A stretch of 40,277 nucleotides of DNA from Planctomycetota bacterium (GTDB lineage: Bacteria > Planctomycetota > Phycisphaerae > UBA1845 > UTPLA1). The stretch is from contig JACRIM010000008.1 in assembly GCA_016235815.1 (NCBI GenBank), positions 1 to 40,277 on the forward strand, written 5' to 3'. Below, piece after piece: positions 9,216 to 17,355 of this stretch; position 1 is the stretch's first letter, and each line of letters starts with the position of its first letter. The notes below the pieces were generated by a model. It saw only the letters and a program-made list of their open reading frames with translations. It made no database searches and was not told the DNA's origin. A program made the position numbers and the translations under genes.

Positions 9216-9974
9216 TCACGGCTCGGACTCGCTTCGAAGTGGGTCCGCCGAATCGCCATCCGCAATGGACACGGATGCAAGCTGTCGCATCAGCCGAGAC
9301 AGATTGAAGAACTTCCCCGGGCAGGCGGTCTTGTGGGTGATGCCGCCGTGGGTATTGATCTTCGATGTCGGAATGTCGCACTTCTCGCTGAGAAACGTTA
9401 CGAGCTTACCAAGTGTTTCCATCTGCTTGGGCGTAGGTCCGTGGGTCTCAAGATTCCCAATGAGGCAAATTCCGATACCGTGTTCGTTGTAATAATTCCC
9501 CGGCACCTTGCAGTGCGCGCCGTGCTTTTGCTTTGTCCAGCGCGGGCCGACGAACACCTTGCCGTCGCCATAGCCGATGCCGTTTCCGATGACGAAGTGA
9601 TAGCCCAGTTCATCCCAGCCACGCTGCTTGTGCCACGAGGCCATGCCTTCGGGCGTGCTCTTATCACTCTCGGAGTGATGAATGACGATGCACTCCCAGC
9701 GTTTGGAAAAGCCGCCCGGCGGAATCCAGCTCGCCGAACCGCTCGTGTCGCGCCGCGGACGAATTGGTTCGGGCGCCGGCTCTCGATCGGGAAGCTGCGC
9801 CACGGGTGGCGGGCGCTGGCCGACGTAGGGATCGACCTGCGCGATGGTGTTCTTGTTGGGTTGCTGACAACCAATGGCCATCGACGCGACGACGGCGCAG
9901 AGACTCCATTTGGCGAGGCGCGATCGACGAATCACAGGGGGGGTGCTCCTCGATTGATCGGGCGTTGCATTCAT
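9216..9974 (-). CDS. Lipoprotein N-acetylmuramoyl-L-alanine amidase (Amidase_2/PGRP fold)
   Basis: Encodes 252 residues. The start has a basic segment, a short hydrophobic run and a lipobox-like AIGC with Cys36, so it is probably a lipoprotein exported to the periplasm. A Pro-rich linker (residues about 50-75) leads to an Amidase_2 domain: CIVIHHSESD (zinc His near residue 99), YHFVIGNGIGYGDG, GICLIGN and HKTACPGKFF with the second zinc His and the Cys ligand. Enzymes of this fold cut the bond between N-acetylmuramate and the L-Ala of the stem peptide. Likely role: peptidoglycan recycling or remodelling. Planctomycetes were long thought to lack peptidoglycan, so this gene agrees with the current view that they make it. 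Confidence 0.88.
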   Translation of the reverse strand: MNATPDQSRSTPPVIRRSRLAKWSLCAVVASMAIGCQQPNKNTIAQVDPYVGQRPPPVAQLPDREPAPEPIRPRRDTSGSASWIPPGGFSKRWECIVIHHSESDKSTPEGMASWHKQRGWDELGYHFVIGNGIGYGDGKVFVGPRWTKQKHGAHCKVPGNYYNEHGIGICLIGNLETHGPTPKQMETLGKLVTFLSEKCDIPTSKINTHGGITHKTACPGKFFNLSRLMRQLASVSIADGDSADPLRSESEP

Positions 9975-10138
9975 ACGAGCCGCTCATCCATGAATCGGCC
10001 GCGCCCGGTTCCGGCGGCGAATCAACGGTACAGCCTACCATCGGCCGGGCCGCCGGGGCAAGTTGGCACCTTTTGACATCGGCGAATCCGGGGTTTCGGT
10101 CCTTTTTCGGCCCCAGTGATTCCCGGACAGATCGGCCT

Positions 10139-10573
10139 TTATCGCGCGGCAGGGGCGAGGTTGGCGTGCATCGTTTCGAGTTCAGCAAGGTGCCGCTTGT
10201 GGTCGGAAAGGAGGCGGGAGACAAGGGCATCGGCCTCGGCGCTGCCGGTGGGGCCGAGTTTCTCATAGAGCTGAATCAGACCTCGCAGGCCGGCCATAAC
10301 CTGCGGCATGAGATAGCTGAGGTTCAGGTAATGCACGCCGCCGACATACGTGGGGTAGGTCGCCGCGACGGGCGATCCGCGTAGTTTGAGGATCATGTTC
10401 GCCAAATCATGCCGATGCGCGCGGGCGTCGGCGAGCATTCGCTGGATCACGGCGCGATCATCGGCGGCGGGCCAGGTGACGAAGGGGTTGCACTCACTGA
10501 GCCGATGCAAAAGGCTGCCATGCTCGGCCGCAAGGAGCGTGTTGAGCTTGGCGATGGTGGTTTCGTTTGCCAT
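10139..10573 (-). CDS. Helical protein, possibly ferritin-like; function unknown
   Basis: Encodes 144 residues from the ATG at 10573; the frame opens further up to 10639 but would then overlap nuoN. The sequence looks all-helical: KLNTLLAAEHGSLLHRLSE, then DRAVIQRMLADARAHRHDLANMI, then YLMPQVMAGLRGLIQLYEKL, then SRLLSDHKRHLAELETMHA. The spacing of four helices with E/H near the first and D-H-K-R-H in the last resembles a ferritin-like bundle, but the full set of diiron ligands is not seen. No Shine-Dalgarno is visible. It starts 28 nt after the nuoN stop, so it may be the last gene of the complex I operon, though such a neighbour is not a standard complex I component. Confidence 0.6.
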   Translation of the reverse strand: MANETTIAKLNTLLAAEHGSLLHRLSECNPFVTWPAADDRAVIQRMLADARAHRHDLANMILKLRGSPVAATYPTYVGGVHYLNLSYLMPQVMAGLRGLIQLYEKLGPTGSAEADALVSRLLSDHKRHLAELETMHANLAPAAR

Positions 10574-10601
10574 GGGAGGACCGATCAATTGTGAAGGACG
10601 G

Positions 10602-12218
10602 TCAGTGCATTGAATCCGCAGTCGGCCGTTCCGCGACACGAAGGCCCGTGGGCTGCATCGCGCCGTACATGTCGCGGGAACGCTGGTCGGAGAAACTCTT
10701 TAGCTTCCCGGCATAGAACGTGCCGCTCAGCACGATGGCCGCGGCGCACATCAACACGGCGAACTGGCCCATCGCGGGCGCCCGCACGGGGGCCTCGTCG
10801 CTCTGCACGAAGTACATCGCATAGGCGATGCGGGCGTAGTAATACAAACTGAGCAGCGTGTTGAACACGGCAACGAAGATGAGCCAAATCAGACTCGCGT
10901 CGTACAACGCAATGAGCAGGTAATACTTCGTGATGAATCCGCCGAGCGGTGGAAGTCCGACGAGGCTGAACAGGCACGTCGCCATGACGACGCCAAGCAG
11001 GGGGTTCCGCCAGCCGAGACCATTAAAGGCGTCCATCGTTTCGCGGCCGGTGGACCAATAGACCATGGCGACGACGCCGAACGCCGCGAGATTCATCAGC
11101 AGATACACGATCATGTAAGCGATGACGGCCGAGGACGCCGGATGCGGCATGCCCGCGGCCGACTCGCGCGGTTGCCAGATGATCGAAACGGCCATGAGCA
11201 TGTAACCCGCGTGGGCAATGGAGCTGAACGCGAGCAGTCGTTTGAGATTGGTCTGGCGGAAAGCGGAGAAATTGCCCACGGTGCAAGTGATCGCTGCCAT
11301 GATCGCAACGGCGTGCGCCACCCATCGCATGGCGTCGGCCGACTGCACGGTGCAACTTAAGAGCCACATGATGCGAAGCATGAGGCCAAGCCCCGCGGCC
11401 TTGCTGGCGACGGAAAGCCACGTCGTGATCTCGATCGAGGCACCTTCGAAAACATCGGGACACCAGAAGTGAAACGGCACGGCCGAAACCTTGAACGCCA
11501 CGCCGATCAGGAACGCGAACAGGCCGACGCCCGTCAGCACGCTGATTCCCTGGCTGCCGATGGCCGTGCTGATCTTCATCAGGTCAAGCGTGTGAAATTG
11601 CCCGTAAAGCAACGATGCGCCATAGACCGAGATCGCGCTGGTGACAGCGCCGAACAGGATGTACTTGAGGGATGCCTCCGCGGCCGGCCGGTGCTTCTTG
11701 CGGAAGCCGGCAAGTCCGTACGAGGGAAGCGATGCCGACTCCACCGCAAGAATGATCATCAACAGATTCGACGTGCTGACCATCAACGCCATGCCGAACG
11801 CGCTGCCGACAAAGAGAACGAAGAACTCCACCGCGTCCCGTCGACGAGCCGCTTCATCGGGAACGCCCGCGTCCAGGCCCATGAACCACATACCCGTCAC
11901 GAGCACGAGGAACACACTGATCAGAAAGATGAAGAAGCAACTGAACTGGTCGACGACCAGCATCGGCGCAGCGGCCTCAGGAGCGAGGCCCGCGAACGGA
12001 ACCGCGCCGCCGGTGATGCCTCGCCAGCAGAGTGTCGCCGTGAAGACGCCGCCCAGCGTCGCAATCGCGCCGGCCACGCGATAATTCCGGCCGACGAGCA
12101 ACGCCGCGAAGAGCACGGCCACGATCGTCCCGGCCAGGCTCCAGAGGGGGCCGAGTCGTTGAAGGTCCGCCGCGCTGGGCATCCACAGGGGCGTCGCTGC
12201 TAGTAATGCGTGCGTCAT
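10602..12218 (-). CDS. nuoN: NADH-quinone oxidoreductase subunit N
   Basis: Encodes 538 residues of an antiporter-like subunit of complex I, one of three proton-pumping modules in the membrane arm. About 14 hydrophobic helices are visible. Family features include MIILAVESASLPSYGLAGF with the conserved Glu, the helix 7-8 region FKVSAVPFHFWCPDVFEGA with the conserved Lys, and LKRLLAFSSIAHAGYMLMA. An AGGAATAGG precedes the ATG at 12218. It lies 24 nt after nuoM. Confidence 0.95.
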   Translation of the reverse strand: MTHALLAATPLWMPSAADLQRLGPLWSLAGTIVAVLFAALLVGRNYRVAGAIATLGGVFTATLCWRGITGGAVPFAGLAPEAAAPMLVVDQFSCFFIFLISVFLVLVTGMWFMGLDAGVPDEAARRRDAVEFFVLFVGSAFGMALMVSTSNLLMIILAVESASLPSYGLAGFRKKHRPAAEASLKYILFGAVTSAISVYGASLLYGQFHTLDLMKISTAIGSQGISVLTGVGLFAFLIGVAFKVSAVPFHFWCPDVFEGASIEITTWLSVASKAAGLGLMLRIMWLLSCTVQSADAMRWVAHAVAIMAAITCTVGNFSAFRQTNLKRLLAFSSIAHAGYMLMAVSIIWQPRESAAGMPHPASSAVIAYMIVYLLMNLAAFGVVAMVYWSTGRETMDAFNGLGWRNPLLGVVMATCLFSLVGLPPLGGFITKYYLLIALYDASLIWLIFVAVFNTLLSLYYYARIAYAMYFVQSDEAPVRAPAMGQFAVLMCAAAIVLSGTFYAGKLKSFSDQRSRDMYGAMQPTGLRVAERPTADSMH

Positions 12219-12242
12219 CGAAACCTATTCCTGCGATGCAGC

Positions 12243-13817
12243 CTAGCTGCCCTGAATCACTTTGATAATGTCGCTCAGCGTGCCGTTCATCAGATCAAAC
12301 GTGTACTTCGGCAGCACGCCCATGAAGATTGCCAACGCCGCCATCGGAATCAGAATCGCCGTCTCGCGAGCGGTGACATCGGGGAAGTCGGCGTACTGTT
12401 CCTGCTTCTTGCCGAGATAGACGCGCTGAATCATCCAGAGGATGTAAGCGGCGGTGAGGATCGCACCGAACGCAGCGATGACCGCCATGGGCTTGGCCCA
12501 GGGGAAGCCGGCGTTGAAGGTGCCGAGCAGCACCCAGATTTCACCGATGAAGCCGCACAGGGCAGGCAGACCCAGCGACGCAAAGAAGCCCAGCGTTGCC
12601 AGCGAGCCATACTTGGGCATCGCCAGCCACAAACCGCCGAAGCGATTGAGGTCGCGATGGTGCGCCCGGTCATAAATCACGCCAACCAAAAAGAAGCACA
12701 TCGGGCTGGAAACGCCGTGGGCCAGGATTTGGAACATGGCCCCTTGGAAACCGACGTCCGTCATGATCGCCGTGCCGAGTACGACGTAACCCATATGGCT
12801 GATGGAGCTGTACGCAACGAGCCGCTTAAAGTCGGTCTGCGCCAGACAACAGAACGCGCCATAGACAATGTTGATCACGCCGAGCGTGGCAACGGCATAC
12901 GCCGCCCATTTGCCCGCCTCGGGAAAGATCGGATAGCAGACGCGCAGGAAGCCATAGGCGCCGAGCTTCAGCAACACGCCGGCCAGGATCATGGAGATCG
13001 GCGTCGGAGCTTCGACGTGGGCATCGGGCAACCACGTGTGCGTCGGGAAGAGCGGCACCTTGATCATGAAGCCGATGAAGAGCATCACGAACATGGCCCG
13101 GCCAAACGTCCAGCCGAGGAACTTCGTCGTCGTATCGTTGAAGTAGTCGTGGATCTTGGCGTTGATTGCGTAGTCGATGATGTTGAACGTTGAGTTGCCG
13201 GGGTCGCCCATGGCCGTGCCGCTGGCGAAGTACATCGCAATCAGCGCGACGAGCATCAGCACTGAGCCGGCCAGCGTGTACAGGAAGAACTTGATCGCGG
13301 CGTATTCCTTCCGCGGGCCTCCCCAGACTCCGATGAGGAAATACATCGGCAGCAGCATGACTTCCCAGAAGATGTAGAACAGGAAGAAATCCAGCGAGGC
13401 GAAGGTGCCGAGCACGCCGGTTTCCAGCAGGAGGAACAACGCGAAGAAGCCCTTAGCGCCCTTGTTGTTGGTCCAGTGGTCGAAGTTCCAGCTCGCCCAC
13501 GCCGAAAGCCAGGTGATGAGCGTCGTCAGGATAATCAGCGGGAACGAGAGGCCGTCGAGGCCCACGTGCCAGTTGATGTGGAAGTTGCCGACGTGGATCC
13601 ACGGCGTCTGATGCACGAATTGCATCGCCTTGCCGTAGCCGTCGCCGGTCCATGCCGCGCCGCCGGGAAGGAAGGGACCGAACATCGTGCATGACACGAG
13701 GAACGTGATGAACGTCGTCATCCACGCGATCCCGCGAGCCATGGACGACGGCGCGATCAGCACGGCGACCATGCCGATCAGCGGAAGAAAGATCAGCCAT
13801 GTCAGTATGTGTTCCAC
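12243..13817 (-). CDS. nuoM: NADH-quinone oxidoreductase subunit M
   Basis: Encodes 524 residues of the second antiporter-like complex I subunit. Conserved features: FYIFWEVMLLPMYFLIGVWG (essential Glu of helix 5), KVPLFPTHTWLPDAHVEAPT (helix 7 Lys and the broken-helix motif) and FKRLVAYSSISHMGYVVLG. The frame can start at a TTG at 13835, but the GTG at 13817 has GGAG 8 nt upstream and gives the usual short leader VEHILTWLIFLPL, so it is preferred. The gap to nuoL holds a perfect 10-bp hairpin. Confidence 0.94.
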   Translation of the reverse strand: MEHILTWLIFLPLIGMVAVLIAPSSMARGIAWMTTFITFLVSCTMFGPFLPGGAAWTGDGYGKAMQFVHQTPWIHVGNFHINWHVGLDGLSFPLIILTTLITWLSAWASWNFDHWTNNKGAKGFFALFLLLETGVLGTFASLDFFLFYIFWEVMLLPMYFLIGVWGGPRKEYAAIKFFLYTLAGSVLMLVALIAMYFASGTAMGDPGNSTFNIIDYAINAKIHDYFNDTTTKFLGWTFGRAMFVMLFIGFMIKVPLFPTHTWLPDAHVEAPTPISMILAGVLLKLGAYGFLRVCYPIFPEAGKWAAYAVATLGVINIVYGAFCCLAQTDFKRLVAYSSISHMGYVVLGTAIMTDVGFQGAMFQILAHGVSSPMCFFLVGVIYDRAHHRDLNRFGGLWLAMPKYGSLATLGFFASLGLPALCGFIGEIWVLLGTFNAGFPWAKPMAVIAAFGAILTAAYILWMIQRVYLGKKQEQYADFPDVTARETAILIPMAALAIFMGVLPKYTFDLMNGTLSDIIKVIQGS

Positions 13818-13905
13818 GGACAATTCTCCGTTCAACCAAACCGGGATACCCGGTGCATTCGTGACGCTGTGCCTATTCGCAAGCGCCGGTGCGGCTGCTG
13901 CTGTC

Positions 13906-13928
13906 CCCTCCCCTTACGAAGGGGAGGG
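13906..13928. repeat. Perfect GC-rich palindrome in the nuoL-nuoM gap
   Basis: CCCTCCCCTT at 13906-13915 pairs exactly with AAGGGGAGGG at 13919-13928 around a 3-nt loop, and CTAGGGTGGGG follows. No T-run, and both flanking genes belong to one operon, so a strong terminator is unlikely. It resembles REP-type palindromes that settle in intergenic DNA and may act as an mRNA stability or attenuation element. Confidence 0.65.
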
Positions 13929-13977
13929 CTAGGGTGGGGTCATCGAAAGTTCGAGTGCGTCGTTTCGGCACCGACTA

Positions 13978-16440
13978 TCAGGACCCATTTGCCGCCAGCA
14001 CCCTCGTGCCCACGTTGCTCATCAACCACTGCAGACCATCCGCCAGCCGGTGATAGTTCAACACGACCAGCAGCGCGACGGCGGCGCTTCCCGCGGTGAT
14101 CATGACATACATGCGAATCCGACCGCTCTGCGGCCGGCGAATCTCCGAACCAATGTCGAGCATCGTCTGGGCAAGGCCATTGGCAATGGCATCGACGATG
14201 CCCCAGTCGCCGCGCTTCACCGGCATGTCCAACTGGCGGCCCGTAAAGACGCCGACAAACTTGCCGAGCAACGCCGTCATGTTCACGATGCCGTCGACCA
14301 CGATCTTGTCGAACAGACCGCAGACGAAGCCGAACGTGACCGTTCCGCCAACGAGGACGGCGTCATAGACATGGTCGAAATAGAGCTTTTGTTCGAGTGC
14401 GGTGTGGATCGGGCCGAACATGCGTTTCAGTTTGTCGGCCAACCCCAACCCGCGCAGGTAAACCAAGACGGCAAATCCCATGCCGATGAGCCACGAGAAA
14501 CCAACGCCCATTTTCAGCCAGTCATGCGGGTTCTTCCCCGGGGCGTGGTTGAGCATGATCATCGTGCCGCCACCGGCCTCGGCCAACACATGTGCCTCGC
14601 CATCAATGGCCACCACAGTCGAGGAATCGGTCGCAATGACCGCCGCGTCATGAATGAGCGGCCGGAACATCTGATAGCTGGAGAAGAACGTGCCGCCCGC
14701 AAGAATCACCAGCGGCAGGAACATCTTCCAACTCTCATGGGCGTGGTCATACACATGATGATCGCGCGGTTTCCCGCAGAACGTCATCCACCAACATCGC
14801 ATCATGTAGAACGGGGTGATGTAGGCAATGGCGATCGGGAAGAAGAACATCCACTTCGGGATGGCCGGCAGCTTCGCGGCGATGGCCATTTTCTGCGGTG
14901 TGCCCTGTGCATGATCGCCGTGGGCGTGGGCATCGTGTTCCGAGTGTTCGGTCTCAGCGTGTTGAGCGGGTTGATTGTCCGACGCGAGTCGGAAGGGCGA
15001 TGCCACACCCATGTTGGCATTCGATGCGTCTGCGTGTTCACCGGCATCGTCCGCCGCGGCATCAGTCTTTTTCAGTTCGGGAATGTTAAACGCTCGTTCG
15101 TAGGCGACGGCGAGAATTTCATCCTTGCTGAAAAATCCGCCGAGGCCGAGCTTTACATGGCCAATCTCAACTCCCGGCAAACCAAACCCCGCAATCGCAA
15201 GGACGCCAATGAAGAACGTCCAACACGTCACCGGCATCTTCTTTCGCAGGCCGCCCATCTTTCGCATGTCCTGCTCGTGATGGCAGCCTTCGATGACCTG
15301 TCCCGAGCCGAGAAAGAGCATGGCCTTGAAAAAGGCATGCGTCATCAGGTGGAACAGGGCCGCGACCCATGCACCCATGCCCATGCCGAAGATCATGTAA
15401 CCAAGCTGGCTGAGCGTGGAATAGGCGAGCACCTTCTTGATGTCCGTCTGCACGATGGCGATGAGGGCCGTGATGGTCAGCGTGATGCAGCCGATGCAGG
15501 CAATGAAGAACTGCGCCTCGGGTGTCAGCAATCGGAAAATCCGCGCCACGAGATACACACCGGCCGCGACCATCGTCGCCGCATGGATCAGCGCCGACAC
15601 CGGCGTCGGGCCGGCCATCGCATCGGGCAGCCACACATGCAGCGGGAATTGGGCGCTCTTGCCCATCGCGCCGCAGAACAGGCCGATGCCCATGAGCGAC
15701 GCGACGGAGAAGCCGAACAGTGTGTAAGAATTGGCAAATATTCCGACAGCCGGCCCTTCAGCGGACTTGTGGAATTGCTCCGCAAATCGGGCTGCAGCGA
15801 GGTCGAGATCGAGCGTGTTCAGATACAACGCGACCAGCGCCATGCCGAGGATGAAGCCGAAGTCGCCGACGCGATTGGTGATGAACGCCTTGATCGCCGC
15901 ATTGCTGGCGTACTTCCGGTCAAAGTAGAAGCCGATCAGCAGATAGGAGCAGAGGCCGACCAACTCCCAGAAGATAAACAGGAAGAGCAGGCTGCTGCTG
16001 ACCACCAGTCCCAACATGCTGAAGCAGAACAGCGACAGATACGTGAAGAACCGGTGGTACTTGCTGACATGATCCACCTCATCGCTGTGGCCCTCCATGT
16101 AACCGATGGAGAAGAAGTGAATCCAGAAGGCGATGAAGGTGACCATGAAGTACATGATCACGGTGAGGCTGTCGAGCTTGACGCCGACGGTCAGCGGCAT
16201 CGAACCGAGCGTCCCCCAGTCGAAGCGATAGGCCGATGCCGTGAGTTCCGTCCGCTCGGGTGTGCTGAGTTTCAACCAGTTCACCAGCACATACGTCGAA
16301 AGTGCGCAGCTGATCCCGATGGCCAGCAGGGCTACGTACGACGACTTCGGCTTGCCAAGGCGCGGCCCGAACAAGGCCAGGAAAAAGAAGCTGGCCAGCG
16401 GAACGACGACGCCTAATGCTAGTGCTGTCTGATACTGCAT
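13978..16440 (-). CDS. nuoL: NADH-quinone oxidoreductase subunit L with His-rich insertion
   Basis: Encodes 820 residues of the distal proton-pumping subunit of complex I; E. coli NuoL has 613. Conserved features: LFIFWELVGLCSYLLIGFYF, MGKSAQFPLHVWLPDAMAGP, IQTDIKKVLAYSTLSQLGYM-like (here VQTDIKKVLAYSTLSQLGYM) and FFSKDEILAVAYE. The ATG at 16440 is chosen because it gives the normal leader MQYQTALALGVV; a GTG lies 21 nt upstream. A hydrophilic insertion rich in His, Asp and Ala (for example ETEHSEHDAHAHGDHAQG), encoded near 14880-15080, lies between two membrane helices. Most of the remaining excess lies toward the carboxy terminus. Confidence 0.94.
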   Translation of the reverse strand: MQYQTALALGVVVPLASFFFLALFGPRLGKPKSSYVALLAIGISCALSTYVLVNWLKLSTPERTELTASAYRFDWGTLGSMPLTVGVKLDSLTVIMYFMVTFIAFWIHFFSIGYMEGHSDEVDHVSKYHRFFTYLSLFCFSMLGLVVSSSLLFLFIFWELVGLCSYLLIGFYFDRKYASNAAIKAFITNRVGDFGFILGMALVALYLNTLDLDLAAARFAEQFHKSAEGPAVGIFANSYTLFGFSVASLMGIGLFCGAMGKSAQFPLHVWLPDAMAGPTPVSALIHAATMVAAGVYLVARIFRLLTPEAQFFIACIGCITLTITALIAIVQTDIKKVLAYSTLSQLGYMIFGMGMGAWVAALFHLMTHAFFKAMLFLGSGQVIEGCHHEQDMRKMGGLRKKMPVTCWTFFIGVLAIAGFGLPGVEIGHVKLGLGGFFSKDEILAVAYERAFNIPELKKTDAAADDAGEHADASNANMGVASPFRLASDNQPAQHAETEHSEHDAHAHGDHAQGTPQKMAIAAKLPAIPKWMFFFPIAIAYITPFYMMRCWWMTFCGKPRDHHVYDHAHESWKMFLPLVILAGGTFFSSYQMFRPLIHDAAVIATDSSTVVAIDGEAHVLAEAGGGTMIMLNHAPGKNPHDWLKMGVGFSWLIGMGFAVLVYLRGLGLADKLKRMFGPIHTALEQKLYFDHVYDAVLVGGTVTFGFVCGLFDKIVVDGIVNMTALLGKFVGVFTGRQLDMPVKRGDWGIVDAIANGLAQTMLDIGSEIRRPQSGRIRMYVMITAGSAAVALLVVLNYHRLADGLQWLMSNVGTRVLAANGS

Positions 16441-16458
16441 GAAATCTCGCGTCTGTGG

Positions 16459-16526
16459 CACCGGTTTCCAACCGGTGTGGCACCAGCTAATAGCCGGAGC
16501 AATTCGGAGGGTCCGCTGTGCGGACC
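16459..16526. repeat. Two perfect palindromes in the nuoK-nuoL gap
   Basis: CACCGGTT (16459-16466) pairs with AACCGGTG (16470-16477), and GGTCCGC (16510-16516) pairs with GCGGACC (16520-16526). Each has a 3-nt loop. They fill most of the 91-nt gap inside the nuo operon. The short stem with a tiny loop is REP-like. There is no T-run. Confidence 0.65.
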
Positions 16527-16531
16527 ATGCC

Positions 16532-16843
16532 TTAGTTTCTCAACTCATCCCCACGATCGACGTCGATCGTCTGGAGCGTGTTGTAGAAGTTCATAAATAT
16601 CGCAATGCCGATCGCCGCTTCGGCGGCCGCCAGCAAAATCACAAACACCGCGAACATGTGCCCGTCGGCCGCCCCGGTCTGATACCGGCTGAACGCGACG
16701 AGATTTACGTTGGCCGCGTTGAGCACCAACTCAACGCCAATGAGAATCCCCAGGGCATTACGCTTCGTCACCATACACAGGATGCCGAGCGAAAAGACAA
16801 TCGCCGAGAGGACGAGATAGTGGTTTAAGCCGATGGTCAGCAT
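16532..16843 (-). CDS. nuoK: NADH-quinone oxidoreductase subunit K
   Basis: Encodes 103 residues with three membrane helices, the usual size of NuoK (an MrpC-like complex I subunit that links the antiporter modules). The two membrane glutamates of the family are present in LIGVELVLNAANVNLVAF and LLAAAEAAIGIAIF. A GGAG/AGGA stretch precedes the ATG at 16843. It starts 4 nt after nuoJ. Confidence 0.96.
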   Translation of the reverse strand: MLTIGLNHYLVLSAIVFSLGILCMVTKRNALGILIGVELVLNAANVNLVAFSRYQTGAADGHMFAVFVILLAAAEAAIGIAIFMNFYNTLQTIDVDRGDELRN

Positions 16844-16847
16844 CGTC

Positions 16848-17339
16848 CTATTTCTCCGGCCTTGCCAAATACGCCGCGCCGATCATCACGACCAGCAGCA
16901 ACACGCTCGCCGCCTCAAAGGGCACCAGATAGTCTGTCAACAGCATCGTCCCCACGTCTTTCACGTGCGGCGACGCCGTCATCGCCGTGCCGGCCGGCCA
17001 CTCATTTCCGACCAACAACATGCAAAGCCCCGTCGCCAGCAGGATGGACACGATTACCGCGCCGACCACTTGTCCGCGCGTCGGATCGAATACCACCCAC
17101 GGCGACTTGCTCGTGAGCATCACGCCGAACACGATCAGGATCAACGTTCCGCCCGCATAGACGATCAGTTGAATCGCCGCGAGCAGATTCGCATTGAGCA
17201 GGAAATACAAACACGCCACGCCGCCGAGCGTGCCAAGCAGGCACACCGCTGAGCGGACGATGTTGCGCGAGGCGACGACGCCGATGGCACTGACCAACGT
17301 CACCGCGGCAAAGATGTAAAACGCGAGCGCTTCCAACAT
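16848..17339 (-). CDS. nuoJ: NADH-quinone oxidoreductase subunit J
   Basis: Encodes 163 residues with five hydrophobic segments. The conserved helix-3 region LIVYAGGTLILIVFGVML (the pi-bulge helix that couples quinone reduction to proton pumping) is clear, after SAVCLLGTLGGVACLYFLL. NuoJ, K and H form the coupling region of complex I. It follows nuoH by 16 nt with no nuoI in between. Confidence 0.95.
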   Translation of the reverse strand: MLEALAFYIFAAVTLVSAIGVVASRNIVRSAVCLLGTLGGVACLYFLLNANLLAAIQLIVYAGGTLILIVFGVMLTSKSPWVVFDPTRGQVVGAVIVSILLATGLCMLLVGNEWPAGTAMTASPHVKDVGTMLLTDYLVPFEAASVLLLVVMIGAAYLARPEK

Positions 17340-17355
17340 CGCGAGACTTCCGCCT

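Noticed and set aside
14050-16416. Long plus-strand open frame opposite nuoL
   Set aside because: Antisense shadow of a highly conserved gene; GC-rich codon bias keeps the opposite frame open.
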